Source: a bacterium (GTDB taxonomy: Bacteria > Desulfobacterota > Binatia > DP-6). Taken from it: a DNA stretch of 64,000 bases. Shown here one piece after another: positions 1 to 7,614 of the stretch. Made by a program: the position numbers and the translations under genes. The DNA lies in NCBI GenBank assembly GCA_026129405.1, contig JAHCID010000002.1:827422-891421 (forward strand). Reading direction: 5' to 3'. Within the stretch, counting starts at the first letter, position 1. Each line of letters begins with the position of its first letter. The notes under the pieces were generated by a model. It worked only from the letters and a program-made list of their open reading frames with translations. It was not told the origin of the DNA and searched no databases.

Positions 1-109
1 CGCGGCACGGTGCGCACCAGGGAGCCCAGAAGTCGACGAGCACCGGGGTGGGGCTCTGGAGCACCTCGCGCTCGAAGGTGTCGTCGGAGACGGCAGTCAC
101 GTCGGCCAT
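1..109 (-). CDS. trxA: Thioredoxin, N-terminal part (cut by window edge)
   Basis: Small disulfide oxidoreductase that keeps cytoplasmic protein thiols reduced and supplies electrons to reductases. The visible 36 codons begin [10 protein letters not shown] and run into the active site WCAPC preceded by VLVDFWAP, the standard thioredoxin beta-strand and redox helix; Ala replaces the usual Gly of WCGPC. The gene continues off the left edge, so length and C-terminal cis-Pro cannot be checked. The ATG is supported by a -10-like TGCTACGGT seven bases upstream. A thioredoxin-fold relative rather than housekeeping TrxA is possible, but the N-terminus is TrxA-like. Confidence 0.85.
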   Translation of the reverse strand, partial: MADVTAVSDDTFEREVLQSPTPVLVDFWAPWCAPCR

Positions 110-116
110 GCGGGCG

Positions 117-125
117 ACCGTAGCA
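117..125 (-). promoter_or_regulatory. Extended -10-like box for thioredoxin
   Basis: Reading the minus strand, TGC-TACGGT ends seven bases before the thioredoxin ATG, so transcription would start at or next to the start codon. It belongs to a recurring TGnTAnnn motif seen before many starts in this window. No clear -35 is visible. Confidence 0.4.
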
Positions 126-173
126 GAGGGATTTCAGCGAGGAAAGGTGGGGCGCGCGGGTTCGGAGGAACGA

Positions 174-182
174 TGCTAGGAA
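174..182 (+). promoter_or_regulatory. Extended -10-like box for SnoaL-like gene
   Basis: TGC-TAGGAA ends six bases before the ATG at 189, the same spacing as other putative leaderless starts in the window. Confidence 0.35.
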
Positions 183-188
183 GCGCGC

Positions 189-578
189 ATGCCCACCGCG
201 GAGGAAGCCGGTCTGTACTTCCAGCGACGCGTCGACGCCTGGCTGCGCGAGGACGTCGACGCCTACCTCGCCTGCTGGTCCGACGACATGACCTTCACCT
301 CACCGCTGCACGTGCAGCCGCTGCGCGGCAGGGCGGCGTATGCGGCGCTCGTGCGGGCGTCCGCGGAGCACACGCGGCCGCTGCGCTTCGACGTCTTCCA
401 CCTCGCGGTGGTGGGCGACGTCGTGCTCGCGGAGTGGCGCATCGACGTCGTGCACCGTGCGACGGGCCACGAGATCGGCTGGGACGGGATGAGCCGCACG
501 CGCTATCGCGACGGGCTCATCGTCGACTGGCGCGAGTACTGGAACCCGCAGCAGCTCGCGGCGCTGACGGGCGGGTGA
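189..578 (+). CDS. SnoaL/NTF2-like fold protein
   Basis: A 129-residue cytoplasmic protein of the nuclear transport factor 2/SnoaL-like superfamily, whose cone-shaped pocket serves small-molecule cyclases, hydrolases or binding proteins. Family features visible are the N-terminal helix with YFQRRVDAWLRED, the ACWSDDMTFTSPL segment, a central strand-rich half and the terminal WREYWNP motif typical of SnoaL-type ester cyclase/ketosteroid-isomerase relatives. No catalytic residue set can be assigned with confidence. It is convergent with the adjacent SDR, three bases apart. The short upstream distance to a -10-like box suggests a leaderless transcript. Function beyond the fold is unknown. Confidence 0.75.
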   Translation: MPTAEEAGLYFQRRVDAWLREDVDAYLACWSDDMTFTSPLHVQPLRGRAAYAALVRASAEHTRPLRFDVFHLAVVGDVVLAEWRIDVVHRATGHEIGWDGMSRTRYRDGLIVDWREYWNPQQLAALTGG

Positions 579-581
579 GCG

Positions 582-1424
582 TCACACCATCGTCTGGCCG
601 CCGCTCACGTTGAGCGCCTCGCCGGTCACGTAGGCGGCGTCGTCGCTGCACAGATAGGCGATCGCCGAGGCGACCTCGTCGGCGGTCTGGAGTCGGCCGA
701 GCGGGATCTCGCGCCGGATCCACTTCTCGGCGTCGCCCTCGAGCATGCCGAGCATATGCTCGAACTGGCGGTCCTTGTTGAGGAGATCGGTGTCGACCGT
801 GCCGGGACACACGGCGTTGACGGTGATGCCGGCGGGGCCGAGCTCCTGCGCGAGGACCTGCGTGAGCAGGATGACGCCCGCCTTGGCCGCGCAGTAGGCG
901 CCGAGCATCGGAAAGCCCCGCTTGCCCGCCTGCGACGACACGTTGACGATGCGGCCGCCGCGTCCCGCCGCGAGCATCCGTTCGGCGCCCGCCCGCGCGA
1001 CGATCCAGGTGCCCTTCAGGTTGACGTCGAGGACGCGGTCCCACTCCACTTCGCGGAGCTGGAGCAGCGGCCCCGCTCCCATGCCCGCGCCCGCGCCGCC
1101 GGCGACGTTGCAGACGATGTCGATCCCGCCGAGGTGCTCGGCTGCCGCGGCGACCGCGGCGTGCACCTCGTCCCAGGACGCGACGTCGGCGCGCAGGGCG
1201 ACGGCGCGGCGGCCGAGGGCCTGGATCTCGGCCACCACCTCGTCGAGCTCGTCGGCGCTCGCGACGCCATAGCCCGGGAAGCGATCGTAGGGCCGGGCGA
1301 TGTCGAGGCAGGCGACGTCGGCGCCCTCGCGTGCGAGCCGCACGGCCGTCGCCCGTCCGATGCCACGCCGCCGCGCCGCCCCGGTGACCAGCGCGACCTT
1401 CCCCGCGATGCCGGTGAGTGCCAT
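582..1424 (-). CDS. SDR family NAD(P)-dependent oxidoreductase with cofactor-loop insertion
   Basis: A 280-residue classical short-chain dehydrogenase/reductase. The glycine motif TGAARRRGIG is longer than the usual TGxxxGIG, and after strand 2 (CLDIARP) there is an insertion containing YDRFPGYGV followed by EL..VVAEI. Such insertions are known from SDRs that hold NAD tightly and are re-oxidised by mycofactocin. The active-site Tyr and Lys are in YCAAK, with NVSS before it and NVAGG at the cofactor site. The C-terminal GEALNVSGGQ is standard. No mycofactocin biosynthesis genes are visible here, so a normal NAD(P)H-exchanging alcohol or ketone reductase remains possible. Substrate unknown. Confidence 0.85.
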   Translation of the reverse strand: MALTGIAGKVALVTGAARRRGIGRATAVRLAREGADVACLDIARPYDRFPGYGVASADELDEVVAEIQALGRRAVALRADVASWDEVHAAVAAAAEHLGGIDIVCNVAGGAGAGMGAGPLLQLREVEWDRVLDVNLKGTWIVARAGAERMLAAGRGGRIVNVSSQAGKRGFPMLGAYCAAKAGVILLTQVLAQELGPAGITVNAVCPGTVDTDLLNKDRQFEHMLGMLEGDAEKWIRREIPLGRLQTADEVASAIAYLCSDDAAYVTGEALNVSGGQTMV

Positions 1425-1430
1425 GGGCGG

Positions 1431-1439
1431 GCGCTACCA
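1431..1439 (-). promoter_or_regulatory. Extended -10-like box for the SDR
   Basis: On the minus strand TGG-TAGCGC ends six bases before the SDR ATG. It lies in the 88-bp divergent region shared with the PHM-like gene, which has its own box at 1496. Confidence 0.4.
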
Positions 1440-1495
1440 CCGCGCGCCGCTGCCCCGCAACGCGGCGACTGCGTTGCGTGTCGGCCGGGGGGCTG

Positions 1496-1504
1496 TGCTA
1501 CCAC
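1496..1504 (+). promoter_or_regulatory. Extended -10-like box for the PHM-like gene
   Basis: TGC-TACCAC ends eight bases before the ATG at 1513 and supports that start over upstream in-frame codons. Confidence 0.4.
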
Positions 1505-1512
1505 CGCCGCCC

Positions 1513-2718
1513 ATGCGCCTCCCCGTCCTTGCCGCTCTCGTCCTCGCACTGCTCCTCGCGCCCGGCTCCGCGCTCGCACGCCGGACCATGACGATCGTCA
1601 CCAAGAAGTTCGAGATCCCGGCCAAGACGAACCGTGAGGTCTGCATCTACGTACCGCTGCCGGCGAAGACGGATCTCGACGTCAGCGAGATCGTCATGCA
1701 GCACCAGGGCGGCAAGGGCTCGTTCGCCAGCCACCATCTGATCCTCTACGCCTACACGGGCGACCTCGCGGGCGTGGAGGGCGTGAAGGGTCAGGCGATC
1801 GACGACACCGCCTGTCTCGAGTTCGGCGACCGCGATCCCGCCAACCTGCGTATCGTCGCCACCGCGCAGGGACCGAGCTCGCGCCAGCCGATGCCTCGCG
1901 GCACGGCGCTGAAGCTGCGGACCGTGCCGGGCGCGGGCAAGGTGAAGAACGCGGTCGGCCTCGTCGTCAACTCGCACTGGATCAACGGCGACACGCGGCC
2001 GCGCAAGGGCCGGGCGAAGCTCAAGCTGATCCTGGCGAAGCCGGCGAACGTGAAGCGGACGCTCCAGCCGATCTTCGAGGTTGTCGCCAACGGCGCGATC
2101 CGGGTTCCGCCCGGCAAGGTGCAGGAGGTCGGCTTCCGCTGGGCACCGGGCACCGCTCCCATCGGCAACCTCGGCACCTTCCTCAGCGGCACGCTGCCGC
2201 CCGAAGGTCCGGCGTGCGTGACCTGGCTCATCGGCCACATGCACGAGCGCGGCACGCTCTTCACCGCGGACCTCGTGCGTCAGGACGGCAGCCGCCGGCG
2301 TCTCTACACCAACACCCGGTACGCCGACCCGCCGTCGATCCGCTTCGATCCGCCGCTCTACGTCGGCGTCGGCGACCGCATCGAGTACAACTGCACGCAC
2401 GACAACGCGACGCATACCCGGCTCGGCTGCGAGGAAGTCGCCGGCGAGGCGCCCGGGGTCTCGGTCACCCAGCTGCTGATCGCCAACGGCGGCTTCGAGA
2501 ACGTCGACGGCAGCGCGAAGATATGCACGGCGGCAGGGGCGAATCCGGCGGAGTGCCCGAGGTTCGATCCGGCGTTCCCGGAGAGGACCTTCACCGGCGC
2601 CTGCGTGCCGGCCAACCTCGTCTTCGGGTTCCGCTCGTGGGACGAGATGTGCATCCTGCCCGGCTACTACTTCGACGCCGACCCGTCGGCGCCGCCCGAG
2701 CAGGCCTGCGTGCTCTAG
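1513..2718 (+). CDS. Exported copper type II monooxygenase-like (PHM-like) protein
   Basis: A 401-residue protein with a Sec signal peptide (hydrophobic VLAALVLALLLAPGSALA). Its histidine pattern matches the copper type II, ascorbate-dependent monooxygenases (peptidylglycine hydroxylase, dopamine hydroxylase): HH at 74-75 in ASHHLILY, His155 in NSHWIN, and His242/His244 in GHMHERG. In mammalian PHM the CuH site uses His107, 108 and 172 and the CuM site His242, 244 and Met314; the two-domain spacing is kept here. Later regions hold YNCTHDNATH and a Cys-rich tail. This predicts C-H hydroxylation or a copper-binding descendant in the periplasm. The substrate is unknown and the CuM methionine was not located with confidence. 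Confidence 0.65.
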   Translation: MRLPVLAALVLALLLAPGSALARRTMTIVTKKFEIPAKTNREVCIYVPLPAKTDLDVSEIVMQHQGGKGSFASHHLILYAYTGDLAGVEGVKGQAIDDTACLEFGDRDPANLRIVATAQGPSSRQPMPRGTALKLRTVPGAGKVKNAVGLVVNSHWINGDTRPRKGRAKLKLILAKPANVKRTLQPIFEVVANGAIRVPPGKVQEVGFRWAPGTAPIGNLGTFLSGTLPPEGPACVTWLIGHMHERGTLFTADLVRQDGSRRRLYTNTRYADPPSIRFDPPLYVGVGDRIEYNCTHDNATHTRLGCEEVAGEAPGVSVTQLLIANGGFENVDGSAKICTAAGANPAECPRFDPAFPERTFTGACVPANLVFGFRSWDEMCILPGYYFDADPSAPPEQACVL

Positions 2719-2726
2719 CCCCGCGG

Positions 2727-2939
2727 CTACCGTGCGGCGCGGGCGAAGAGGCCGCGCCGCCGCTCGACCACCGGCTCGCACGCGCCGATCCCGCGGTGCT
2801 GCTCGCGGAAGTGGTCGGTGCAGCAGCCGGAGTGGTGCAGGGGACCCATCCGGCAGATCGAACAGATGCAGGTCGAGCCCTCGACCGGGCCGTCGTGCTT
2901 CAGATCGCAGAACTCGTAGGCGCAGGCCACGTGCGGCAT
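2727..2939 (-). CDS. Small cysteine/histidine-rich protein
   Basis: A 70-residue protein starting MPHVACAYEF with many Cys (CAYEFC, CICSIC, GCC) and His (LHHSGC, DHF, EQH), suggesting a zinc- or iron-binding mini-domain. The start is chosen by a purine-rich ribosome site GGGAGAGG just upstream of ATG at 2939; a start seven codons further upstream is possible. It is convergent with the PHM-like gene, eight bases apart. I do not recognise a family. The tail is Arg-rich, which may indicate nucleic-acid contact. Confidence 0.55.
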   Translation of the reverse strand: MPHVACAYEFCDLKHDGPVEGSTCICSICRMGPLHHSGCCTDHFREQHRGIGACEPVVERRRGLFARAAR

Positions 2940-3058
2940 CCCATCCTCTCCCCGACGCACTATCGGCCGAACCGTCGCCGGGCTTGAGCCTGGTCCTGCG
3001 AGGCCGGACCCCGGTCGGCGCCGCGCATCTGCGGGTTGGGCGCCACCGGAGCCCGGTC

Positions 3059-3547
3059 TCAGCGAACGGCCCCGCCGCGACGGCCGCGACGGCGACCGGA
3101 AGCGCGCGACAACGCGTCGGCCACGGGGGCTGGGGGCGGTAGGAGCAGGGCCAGGCCGACGCCCGCGACGACGACGCCGAGCCCCCGCAGCGCCAGCAGC
3201 GGTGCGGCGTCACCCCAGGCGAGGGCGAGCAACGCGACCCCGGCCACCGCCGGCACCAGCGTGCCGAGGATCGCCGGGTAGAGATCGTGTCCCTCGAGGC
3301 GCAGCGCCCAGCGCACGTTGACGAGGCCGACGAGGACGCCGGCGACGCCGCCCGCGACGAGCACGCCGCTGCCGACCAGGCGAGCGGCGCCGGGCGGAAG
3401 GCTACAGGCCATAAGTCCGAGCAGCAGCGTCGTCGCTGCCGCCCAGGTACCGATCGCATCGCCGCTCCGCTGGTTCACGGGCGCTCCTCTCGGAACGAGA
3501 GCGAAGCAAGCCGTGTGCCGCACAGCCGACGTGCCTGCCGCCGCCAT
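3059..3547 (-). CDS. Four-helix integral membrane protein, unknown function
   Basis: Up to 162 residues with about four predicted membrane helices: TWAAATTLLLGLMACSL, VGSGVLVAGGVAGVLVGLV, AILGTLVPAVAGVALLALAW and LGVVVAGVGLALLLPPP, then a basic cytoplasmic-looking tail. The start is uncertain; the first ATG gives a polar 25-residue leader and internal GTG codons near VPRGAPVNQR are alternatives. No motif identifies a family. Neighbours do not indicate a shared job. Confidence 0.5.
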   Translation of the reverse strand: MAAAGTSAVRHTACFALVPRGAPVNQRSGDAIGTWAAATTLLLGLMACSLPPGAARLVGSGVLVAGGVAGVLVGLVNVRWALRLEGHDLYPAILGTLVPAVAGVALLALAWGDAAPLLALRGLGVVVAGVGLALLLPPPAPVADALSRASGRRRGRRGGAVR

Positions 3548-3623
3548 CTTCCGAGCTTGCGATGCCGGTGGGCCTGCGGGCGTTCCCGAATCTGCACTGC
3601 CGCTGGCAAGGACGGGAAATACG

Positions 3624-3938
3624 CTATGCCGGCGGGAGATCGCCCTGCAGCCGGTCCGGCTGGGCGTCGCCGGGCACCATGGCCCGGCCGCGCCGCTCGC
3701 CGAGCTTCACGCCGGCGATGGCCACGAGGAGCGCCGCGGTGACGACGTTCGCGCCGACGATGACCACGTCCTCGCGCAGGACGCCGTACACGGCCCAGGT
3801 CGCGACGCCGCTGCCGAAGGCCACCATCCACGCCCAGGAGAAGTCGTGCGCGCTGCGCGTGTGGAGCGTCTTGCGCACCTGCGGGATCCAGGCGCCGGTG
3901 GTGAGGAGGGCGGCGACGAGGCCGAGCGTCGTGATCAC
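3624..3938 (-). CDS. SemiSWEET-type sugar transporter (PQ-loop family)
   Basis: A 104-residue protein with the three-helix architecture of bacterial SemiSWEETs, which dimerise to pass sugars across the inner membrane. The first helix ends in the PQ motif WIPQVRKTLHTRSAHDFSW, where the Pro acts as hinge; two more helices follow (VATWAVYGVL and VIVGANVVTAALLVAIA). A GTG at 3938 is the best start because it places the first helix directly at the N-terminus; no ATG is available nearby. The C-terminal 20 residues are hydrophilic. The transported sugar cannot be told. Confidence 0.8.
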   Translation of the reverse strand: MITTLGLVAALLTTGAWIPQVRKTLHTRSAHDFSWAWMVAFGSGVATWAVYGVLREDVVIVGANVVTAALLVAIAGVKLGERRGRAMVPGDAQPDRLQGDLPPA

Positions 3939-4004
3939 GCGCGCGTGCTTCCGGCATTCGCCGTCCCGGCGCAACCGACCCGGCTTCGCGCCGGCGTCGT
4001 CCCT

Positions 4005-4013
4005 TGCTAGACC
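4005..4013 (+). promoter_or_regulatory. Extended -10-like box for GFA gene
   Basis: TGC-TAGACC ends six bases before the ATG at 4020, predicting a leaderless or almost leaderless mRNA. Confidence 0.45.
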
Positions 4014-4019
4014 GGCGAC

Positions 4020-4526
4020 ATGCTGTTGCGCGGCTCGTGTCACTGCGGCGCGGTGCGGTTCCGCGTCGACTCGGAGACGCCGTATCCCTACCAGCGCTGC
4101 TACTGCTCGATCTGCCGCAAGACCAGCGGCGGACCGTTCGGCATCAACGTCATGGGCGTGCGCAAGACGCTGCGCATGCGCGGGCGCCGCCACCTGAAGA
4201 TGCTGCACGCACTCGTCCGCGAGCCCGGCAGGCGCGCGGTGCGCAGCGGCGCGGAGCGCTGGTTCTGCGGCACCTGCGGGACGCACCTGTGGCTCCAGGA
4301 CGACGAGTGGCCCGACGGCGTGTGGCCGAACGCCTGTGCCATCGACACGCCGCTGCCGCCGCCGCCGTCCTACGTGCACCTGATGCTCGGCTCGAAGCCG
4401 ACCTGGGTGGCCGTCGACGGGCGCGGCCCGCGCTACCGCCGCTATCCCGAGCTGTCGATCGCCGAGTGGCACGCGCGCCACGGGCGGACGAAGTCGGCGA
4501 CGACGCGGAAGAAGCCGAGGCGCTAG
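4020..4526 (+). CDS. GFA/CENP-V family zinc-binding protein
   Basis: A 168-residue protein of the glutathione-dependent formaldehyde-activating (GFA) family. Zinc-binding cysteines are in GSCHCGAVRF (residues 6-15), CYCSICRK and WFCGTCGTHLW, the three Cys clusters that define the Mss4-like fold. Although named for a proposed S-hydroxymethylglutathione synthase, most members have no proven enzyme activity. The C-terminus is basic. It overlaps the convergent molybdopterin gene by four bases at the stop codons. Confidence 0.85.
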   Translation: MLLRGSCHCGAVRFRVDSETPYPYQRCYCSICRKTSGGPFGINVMGVRKTLRMRGRRHLKMLHALVREPGRRAVRSGAERWFCGTCGTHLWLQDDEWPDGVWPNACAIDTPLPPPPSYVHLMLGSKPTWVAVDGRGPRYRRYPELSIAEWHARHGRTKSATTRKKPRR

Positions 4527-6808
4527 AGCGCCTCGACCCGGGCCGGTGTGCTCTTGTGCCACGGCGTACCGGCCACCCAGTCGCGGTCCTCGCAGCGGGT
4601 CAGGTCGTTCGGCGCCACGCCCGCGGTGACCTGGCCGCCCTGCGCGTCGGGGAAGGCGAGGCCGAGGCCGTTCGGCAGCGCGACGTGCCCCGTCTGCATG
4701 CGGTCCGAGAGCTCGACGTCGACCTCGGCGCTGCCGCGCCTGGTCGACAGGCGCAGGCGCCCGCCGTCGGCGACGCCGAAGCGCCTGGCGTCGTCGGGAT
4801 GCATGCGCAAGGCGCCGCCGCGGTCCTTCTTCCTCCACTCGGGGTTGCGCATGATCGTGTTCGCCGTGAACGACCGTCGCTCGCCGGCGGAGAGCAGCAG
4901 CGGGAACTCCGCGGTCGGTCCGGGCGGGGTCTCGCCGGCGAGGCCGTCCAACTCCGCGAACAGCTCGGGGATCGCCAGCTGGACGCGGCCGTTCGGCGTG
5001 CGCAGCCGCGACAGCGTCTGGTCCCATTCGTCGACGGCGAAGACGACGGCGCTCGGTCCCGCCAGCAGCGCGTCGAAGAGCGCGTCGCCCGCGTCCATCG
5101 GGTTGCCGCCGAAGCCGGCGCGCGCCAGCGACGCCGCCTGCCGCTGTGCCGCGATGTGTGCGAGCGCCCACACGGCCGCCGCTTCGCCGAGCCCCTCGGG
5201 AAGGAGGTCGCCGATGGCGCGGTAGAGCACGGCGGGCGCGATCGCGATCAGCTGCGGGCTCGTGCCGGCCAGCTCGAAGAACTTCTCGCGGAAGGGCACC
5301 CGGCCGTGGGCCCATGCGCCCCGCAGCGCGGCGACGGCGTCGGTGGGCATGGCGCCGAGCGCTTCGACGAGTCGTGCATGCAGCTCGGCCTCCGAGAAGA
5401 GGCCGGGCAGGGGCGGCAGCAGCGCCTTGCGCACGTGGAAGTAGTTGTGCGGGAACTCGAAGTTGAAGAAGGTCGCCTCGGCCTTCTCGTACTGGCTCGC
5501 GACCGGCAGCACATAGTCCGCGAGGCGTGCGGTCTCGGTGAAGGCGACGTCGATCACGACGACGAGGTCGAGCGCCGCGAGCGCCTCGCGCATGCGCGCG
5601 CTGTCGGCGAGCGAGTGGGCGGGGTTGCCGCTCTCGACGAGGAGCGCGCGGAAGCGCTTCGGGTGGTCGGTGAGGATCTCCTCGGGGATGACGTTGCACG
5701 GCGTGAGGCCGCCGATGATGCGCGCGCCCGTCACCGGCGTGCGCCGCGGCGCGCCGCCGCCGCCCTCCTTGCCGCCGGCGAGCGGCATGAACGGCGTCGG
5801 GACGTAGGCGGCGCCCTGCTTGCCGAAGTTGCCGGTGAGGAAGACGAGCAGCTTGTGCAGGTACGAGACCAGCGTCGAGTGCCGATTCATCTGCACGCCG
5901 AGATCCTCGAACGTCGCGACGCTGGACGCCTGGGCGAGGCGGCGCGTGGTGGTGCGCACGAGCTCCTCGGGCACGCCGCACGCGGCGCAGTAGTCGGCAA
6001 CGGACAGCGACGCGAAGTGCGGCAGGACGTCGGCGAGGCCGTCGGCGTGGGCGCCGAGCCACTCGTGCGCGACGAGATCCTCCTCGACCAGGACGGCGAC
6101 CATCGCCGCCAGCAGCCACGCGTCGGTGCCGGGCTTCACCTGGAGGTGGACGTCGGCCAGCTCGGCGGTCTCGGTGCGGCGCGGGTCGACGACCACGAGG
6201 CAGCGCGCCGGATCCTTGGCGATCGCGCGCAGCGTGACGCGGGCGCGCGGGATGCTGTGCGAGAACCACGGGTTCTTACCGAGGAAGAGCGCGACCTCGC
6301 AGTGCTCGAAGTCGGCGCGGGTGTAGCCGCCCATCATCTTGTCGGCGACCCAGAACTCGCCCGTCTTCTCCTGCGCCAGCGCGCTCGAGCGATGGATCGA
6401 GCCGAGGACGGCGCGCGTGCTGCGCCCGTACGCGCCCGGGAGATGGTTCCCCTGTCCGCCGCCGCCGTAATAGAAGATCGACTCGCCGCCGTGGGTGTCG
6501 CGGATCTCGGCGAAGCGCGCGGCGACCTCGCGGATCGCGGTGTCCCAGTCGATCTCCTCGAAGCCGCCGTCGGCACGGCGCCGCAGGGGCCTGGTCAGCC
6601 GGTGGGCGCCGTTCTGGTAGTAGTCGAGGCGCAGCGGCTTCTCACAGGCGTAGCCCTGCGAGGCGGGGTGGGCGTCGTCGCCGCGGATCTTCGTGAAGCG
6701 CCGGCCATCGGGGCCGCCCAGCTGAACCTCGATGCCGCAGTTGCACTCGCAGAGGATGCAGGCGGTGGACTTCCACTCGGGTGCGGCGGGGGTGGCCTTG
6801 TCTGCCAT
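4523..6808 (-). CDS. Molybdopterin-dependent oxidoreductase (FdhF/NarB-like)
   Basis: A 761-residue member of the DMSO reductase superfamily. The N-terminal [4Fe-4S] site is CxxCxxxC (Cys17, Cys20, Cys24 in ACILCECNCG) with the fourth Cys at 55 in YACEKPLR. Then come the bis-MGD-binding domains, including FLGKNPWFSHSIP and VVVDPRRTETA, and a C-terminal molydopterin-dinucleotide-binding barrel with RMHPDDARRF. No signal peptide is present, so it is cytoplasmic. The ATG at 6808 has a strong GAGGAGGA ribosome site. It is divergent from an HxlR regulator and shares its operator region, so it is the likely regulated target. Substrate is not predictable; formate, nitrate or organic sulfoxide/phenolic substrates are open. 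Confidence 0.85.
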   Translation of the reverse strand: MADKATPAAPEWKSTACILCECNCGIEVQLGGPDGRRFTKIRGDDAHPASQGYACEKPLRLDYYQNGAHRLTRPLRRRADGGFEEIDWDTAIREVAARFAEIRDTHGGESIFYYGGGGQGNHLPGAYGRSTRAVLGSIHRSSALAQEKTGEFWVADKMMGGYTRADFEHCEVALFLGKNPWFSHSIPRARVTLRAIAKDPARCLVVVDPRRTETAELADVHLQVKPGTDAWLLAAMVAVLVEEDLVAHEWLGAHADGLADVLPHFASLSVADYCAACGVPEELVRTTTRRLAQASSVATFEDLGVQMNRHSTLVSYLHKLLVFLTGNFGKQGAAYVPTPFMPLAGGKEGGGGAPRRTPVTGARIIGGLTPCNVIPEEILTDHPKRFRALLVESGNPAHSLADSARMREALAALDLVVVIDVAFTETARLADYVLPVASQYEKAEATFFNFEFPHNYFHVRKALLPPLPGLFSEAELHARLVEALGAMPTDAVAALRGAWAHGRVPFREKFFELAGTSPQLIAIAPAVLYRAIGDLLPEGLGEAAAVWALAHIAAQRQAASLARAGFGGNPMDAGDALFDALLAGPSAVVFAVDEWDQTLSRLRTPNGRVQLAIPELFAELDGLAGETPPGPTAEFPLLLSAGERRSFTANTIMRNPEWRKKDRGGALRMHPDDARRFGVADGGRLRLSTRRGSAEVDVELSDRMQTGHVALPNGLGLAFPDAQGGQVTAGVAPNDLTRCEDRDWVAGTPWHKSTPARVEAL

Positions 6809-6857
6809 GACGGTCCTCCTCGGGGCGCTCGGGTCCGGGCCCCGGGGTAGTCGCTTT

Positions 6858-6874
6858 GGTTGCTTGAAGCAACC
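6858..6874. promoter_or_regulatory. Palindromic operator between molybdopterin gene and hxlR-type gene
   Basis: GGTTGCTTGAAGCAACC is an 8-bp perfect inverted repeat around a single central base, placed between two divergent genes. The right half overlaps the -35 of the regulator promoter. Size and placement fit an HxlR dimer site, predicting autorepression and control of the oxidoreductase. Confidence 0.65.
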
Positions 6875-6891
6875 ACCTGTCGGGATAGTAT
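6864..6891 (+). promoter_or_regulatory. Promoter of the HxlR-family gene
   Basis: TTGAAG (6864-6869), 16-bp spacer, TAGTAT (6886-6891). The ATG is seven bases downstream, so the transcript should be leaderless. The -35 lies inside the palindrome. Confidence 0.55.
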
Positions 6892-6898
6892 CCGGGCC

Positions 6899-7441
6899 AT
6901 GGGGCGGACCAGCTTCGCGGACATGAACTGCGGCATCGGCCGCGCGCTCGAGGTCATCGGCGACTGGTGGAGTCTCCTCGTCGTGCGTGACGCGTTCTTC
7001 GGCGCCCGCCGCTTCGGCGACTTCCAGAAGAGCCTCGGCATCGCCCGCAACGTCCTCGCGGCGCGCCTCCAGCACCTCGTCGACCACGGGGTGTTCGAGC
7101 GCGTCGACGTCGGCACTACGGGGCTGCGCTGGGAGTATCGCCTGACGGCGAAGGGCGAGGATCTGCTCACCGTTCTCACCGCGCTGCGCGAGTGGTCCGA
7201 CGCCTGGGTCTTCGGCCGCGGCAACGAGCCGCTCGTCCTCCACGACCGCCGCACGGGGAAGCGCGTCCCGCGCCTGCGGATGACCGACGCCGACGGCCGG
7301 GCGTTGTGCCGCCGCGACATCCGCGCGGTCGCGGGGCCCGGCGCGTCGGCGCAGACGCGCCGCCGGCTCACGCCGCGCGCCCGGGGCGACGAGGCGGCTA
7401 CTGCACCTTCACCGGGAACGCGAACGGCAGCTCGCCGCTGA
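6899..7441 (+). CDS. HxlR-family winged-helix transcriptional regulator
   Basis: A 180-residue DNA-binding protein. The HxlR signature is plain: CGIGRALEVIGDWWSLLVVRD, then FGDFQKSLGIARNVLAARL (recognition helix) and the wing ending WEYRLTAKG. A Cys near the N-terminus (MNCGIGR) is the position at which many HxlR proteins sense thiol-reactive or quinone/aldehyde compounds. The C-terminal 70 residues extend beyond the domain and become Arg/Ala rich, with HDRRTGKRVPR, as in a subgroup with a short zinc-ribbon-like or dimerisation tail. The divergent molybdopterin oxidoreductase and the palindrome between them suggest it controls that gene. Confidence 0.85.
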   Translation: MGRTSFADMNCGIGRALEVIGDWWSLLVVRDAFFGARRFGDFQKSLGIARNVLAARLQHLVDHGVFERVDVGTTGLRWEYRLTAKGEDLLTVLTALREWSDAWVFGRGNEPLVLHDRRTGKRVPRLRMTDADGRALCRRDIRAVAGPGASAQTRRRLTPRARGDEAATAPSPGTRTAARR

Positions 7442-7538
7442 TCGACACGGGGCCAACGGCCGCCGGACCCGACAGCGGATATGAGAAGGAGCCGTAGATC
7501 GCACCGCGGACGGTGGCGCACGGTTTCATGCGCGCCAT
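7398..7538 (-). CDS. Possible small ORF or 3' gene remnant
   Basis: A 46-codon frame begins MARMKPCATVRGAIYG and ends GELPFAFPVKVQ. Its composition (Gly, Ser, Pro, Val with few Arg) looks more protein-like than the shadows around it and reads like the end of a beta-rich protein. It overlaps the last 44 bases of the HxlR gene on the other strand. No ribosome site is convincing. It could be the surviving 3' end of a deleted gene or chance. Confidence 0.25.
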   Translation of the reverse strand: MARMKPCATVRGAIYGSFSYPLSGPAAVGPVSISGELPFAFPVKVQ

Positions 7539-7614
7539 TCACCACCGTCTTCGGCGATCCGGAGGCGCGCGGCGGGCGCGGCGCCCCGCTGCGGGCGGGA
7601 CGGGAGCCGTCGTT

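Noticed and set aside
4004-6850. 948-codon plus-strand open frame opposite the molybdopterin oxidoreductase
   Set aside because: Shadow of the real gene: Arg/Ala/Gly-rich, no domains; common at this GC content.
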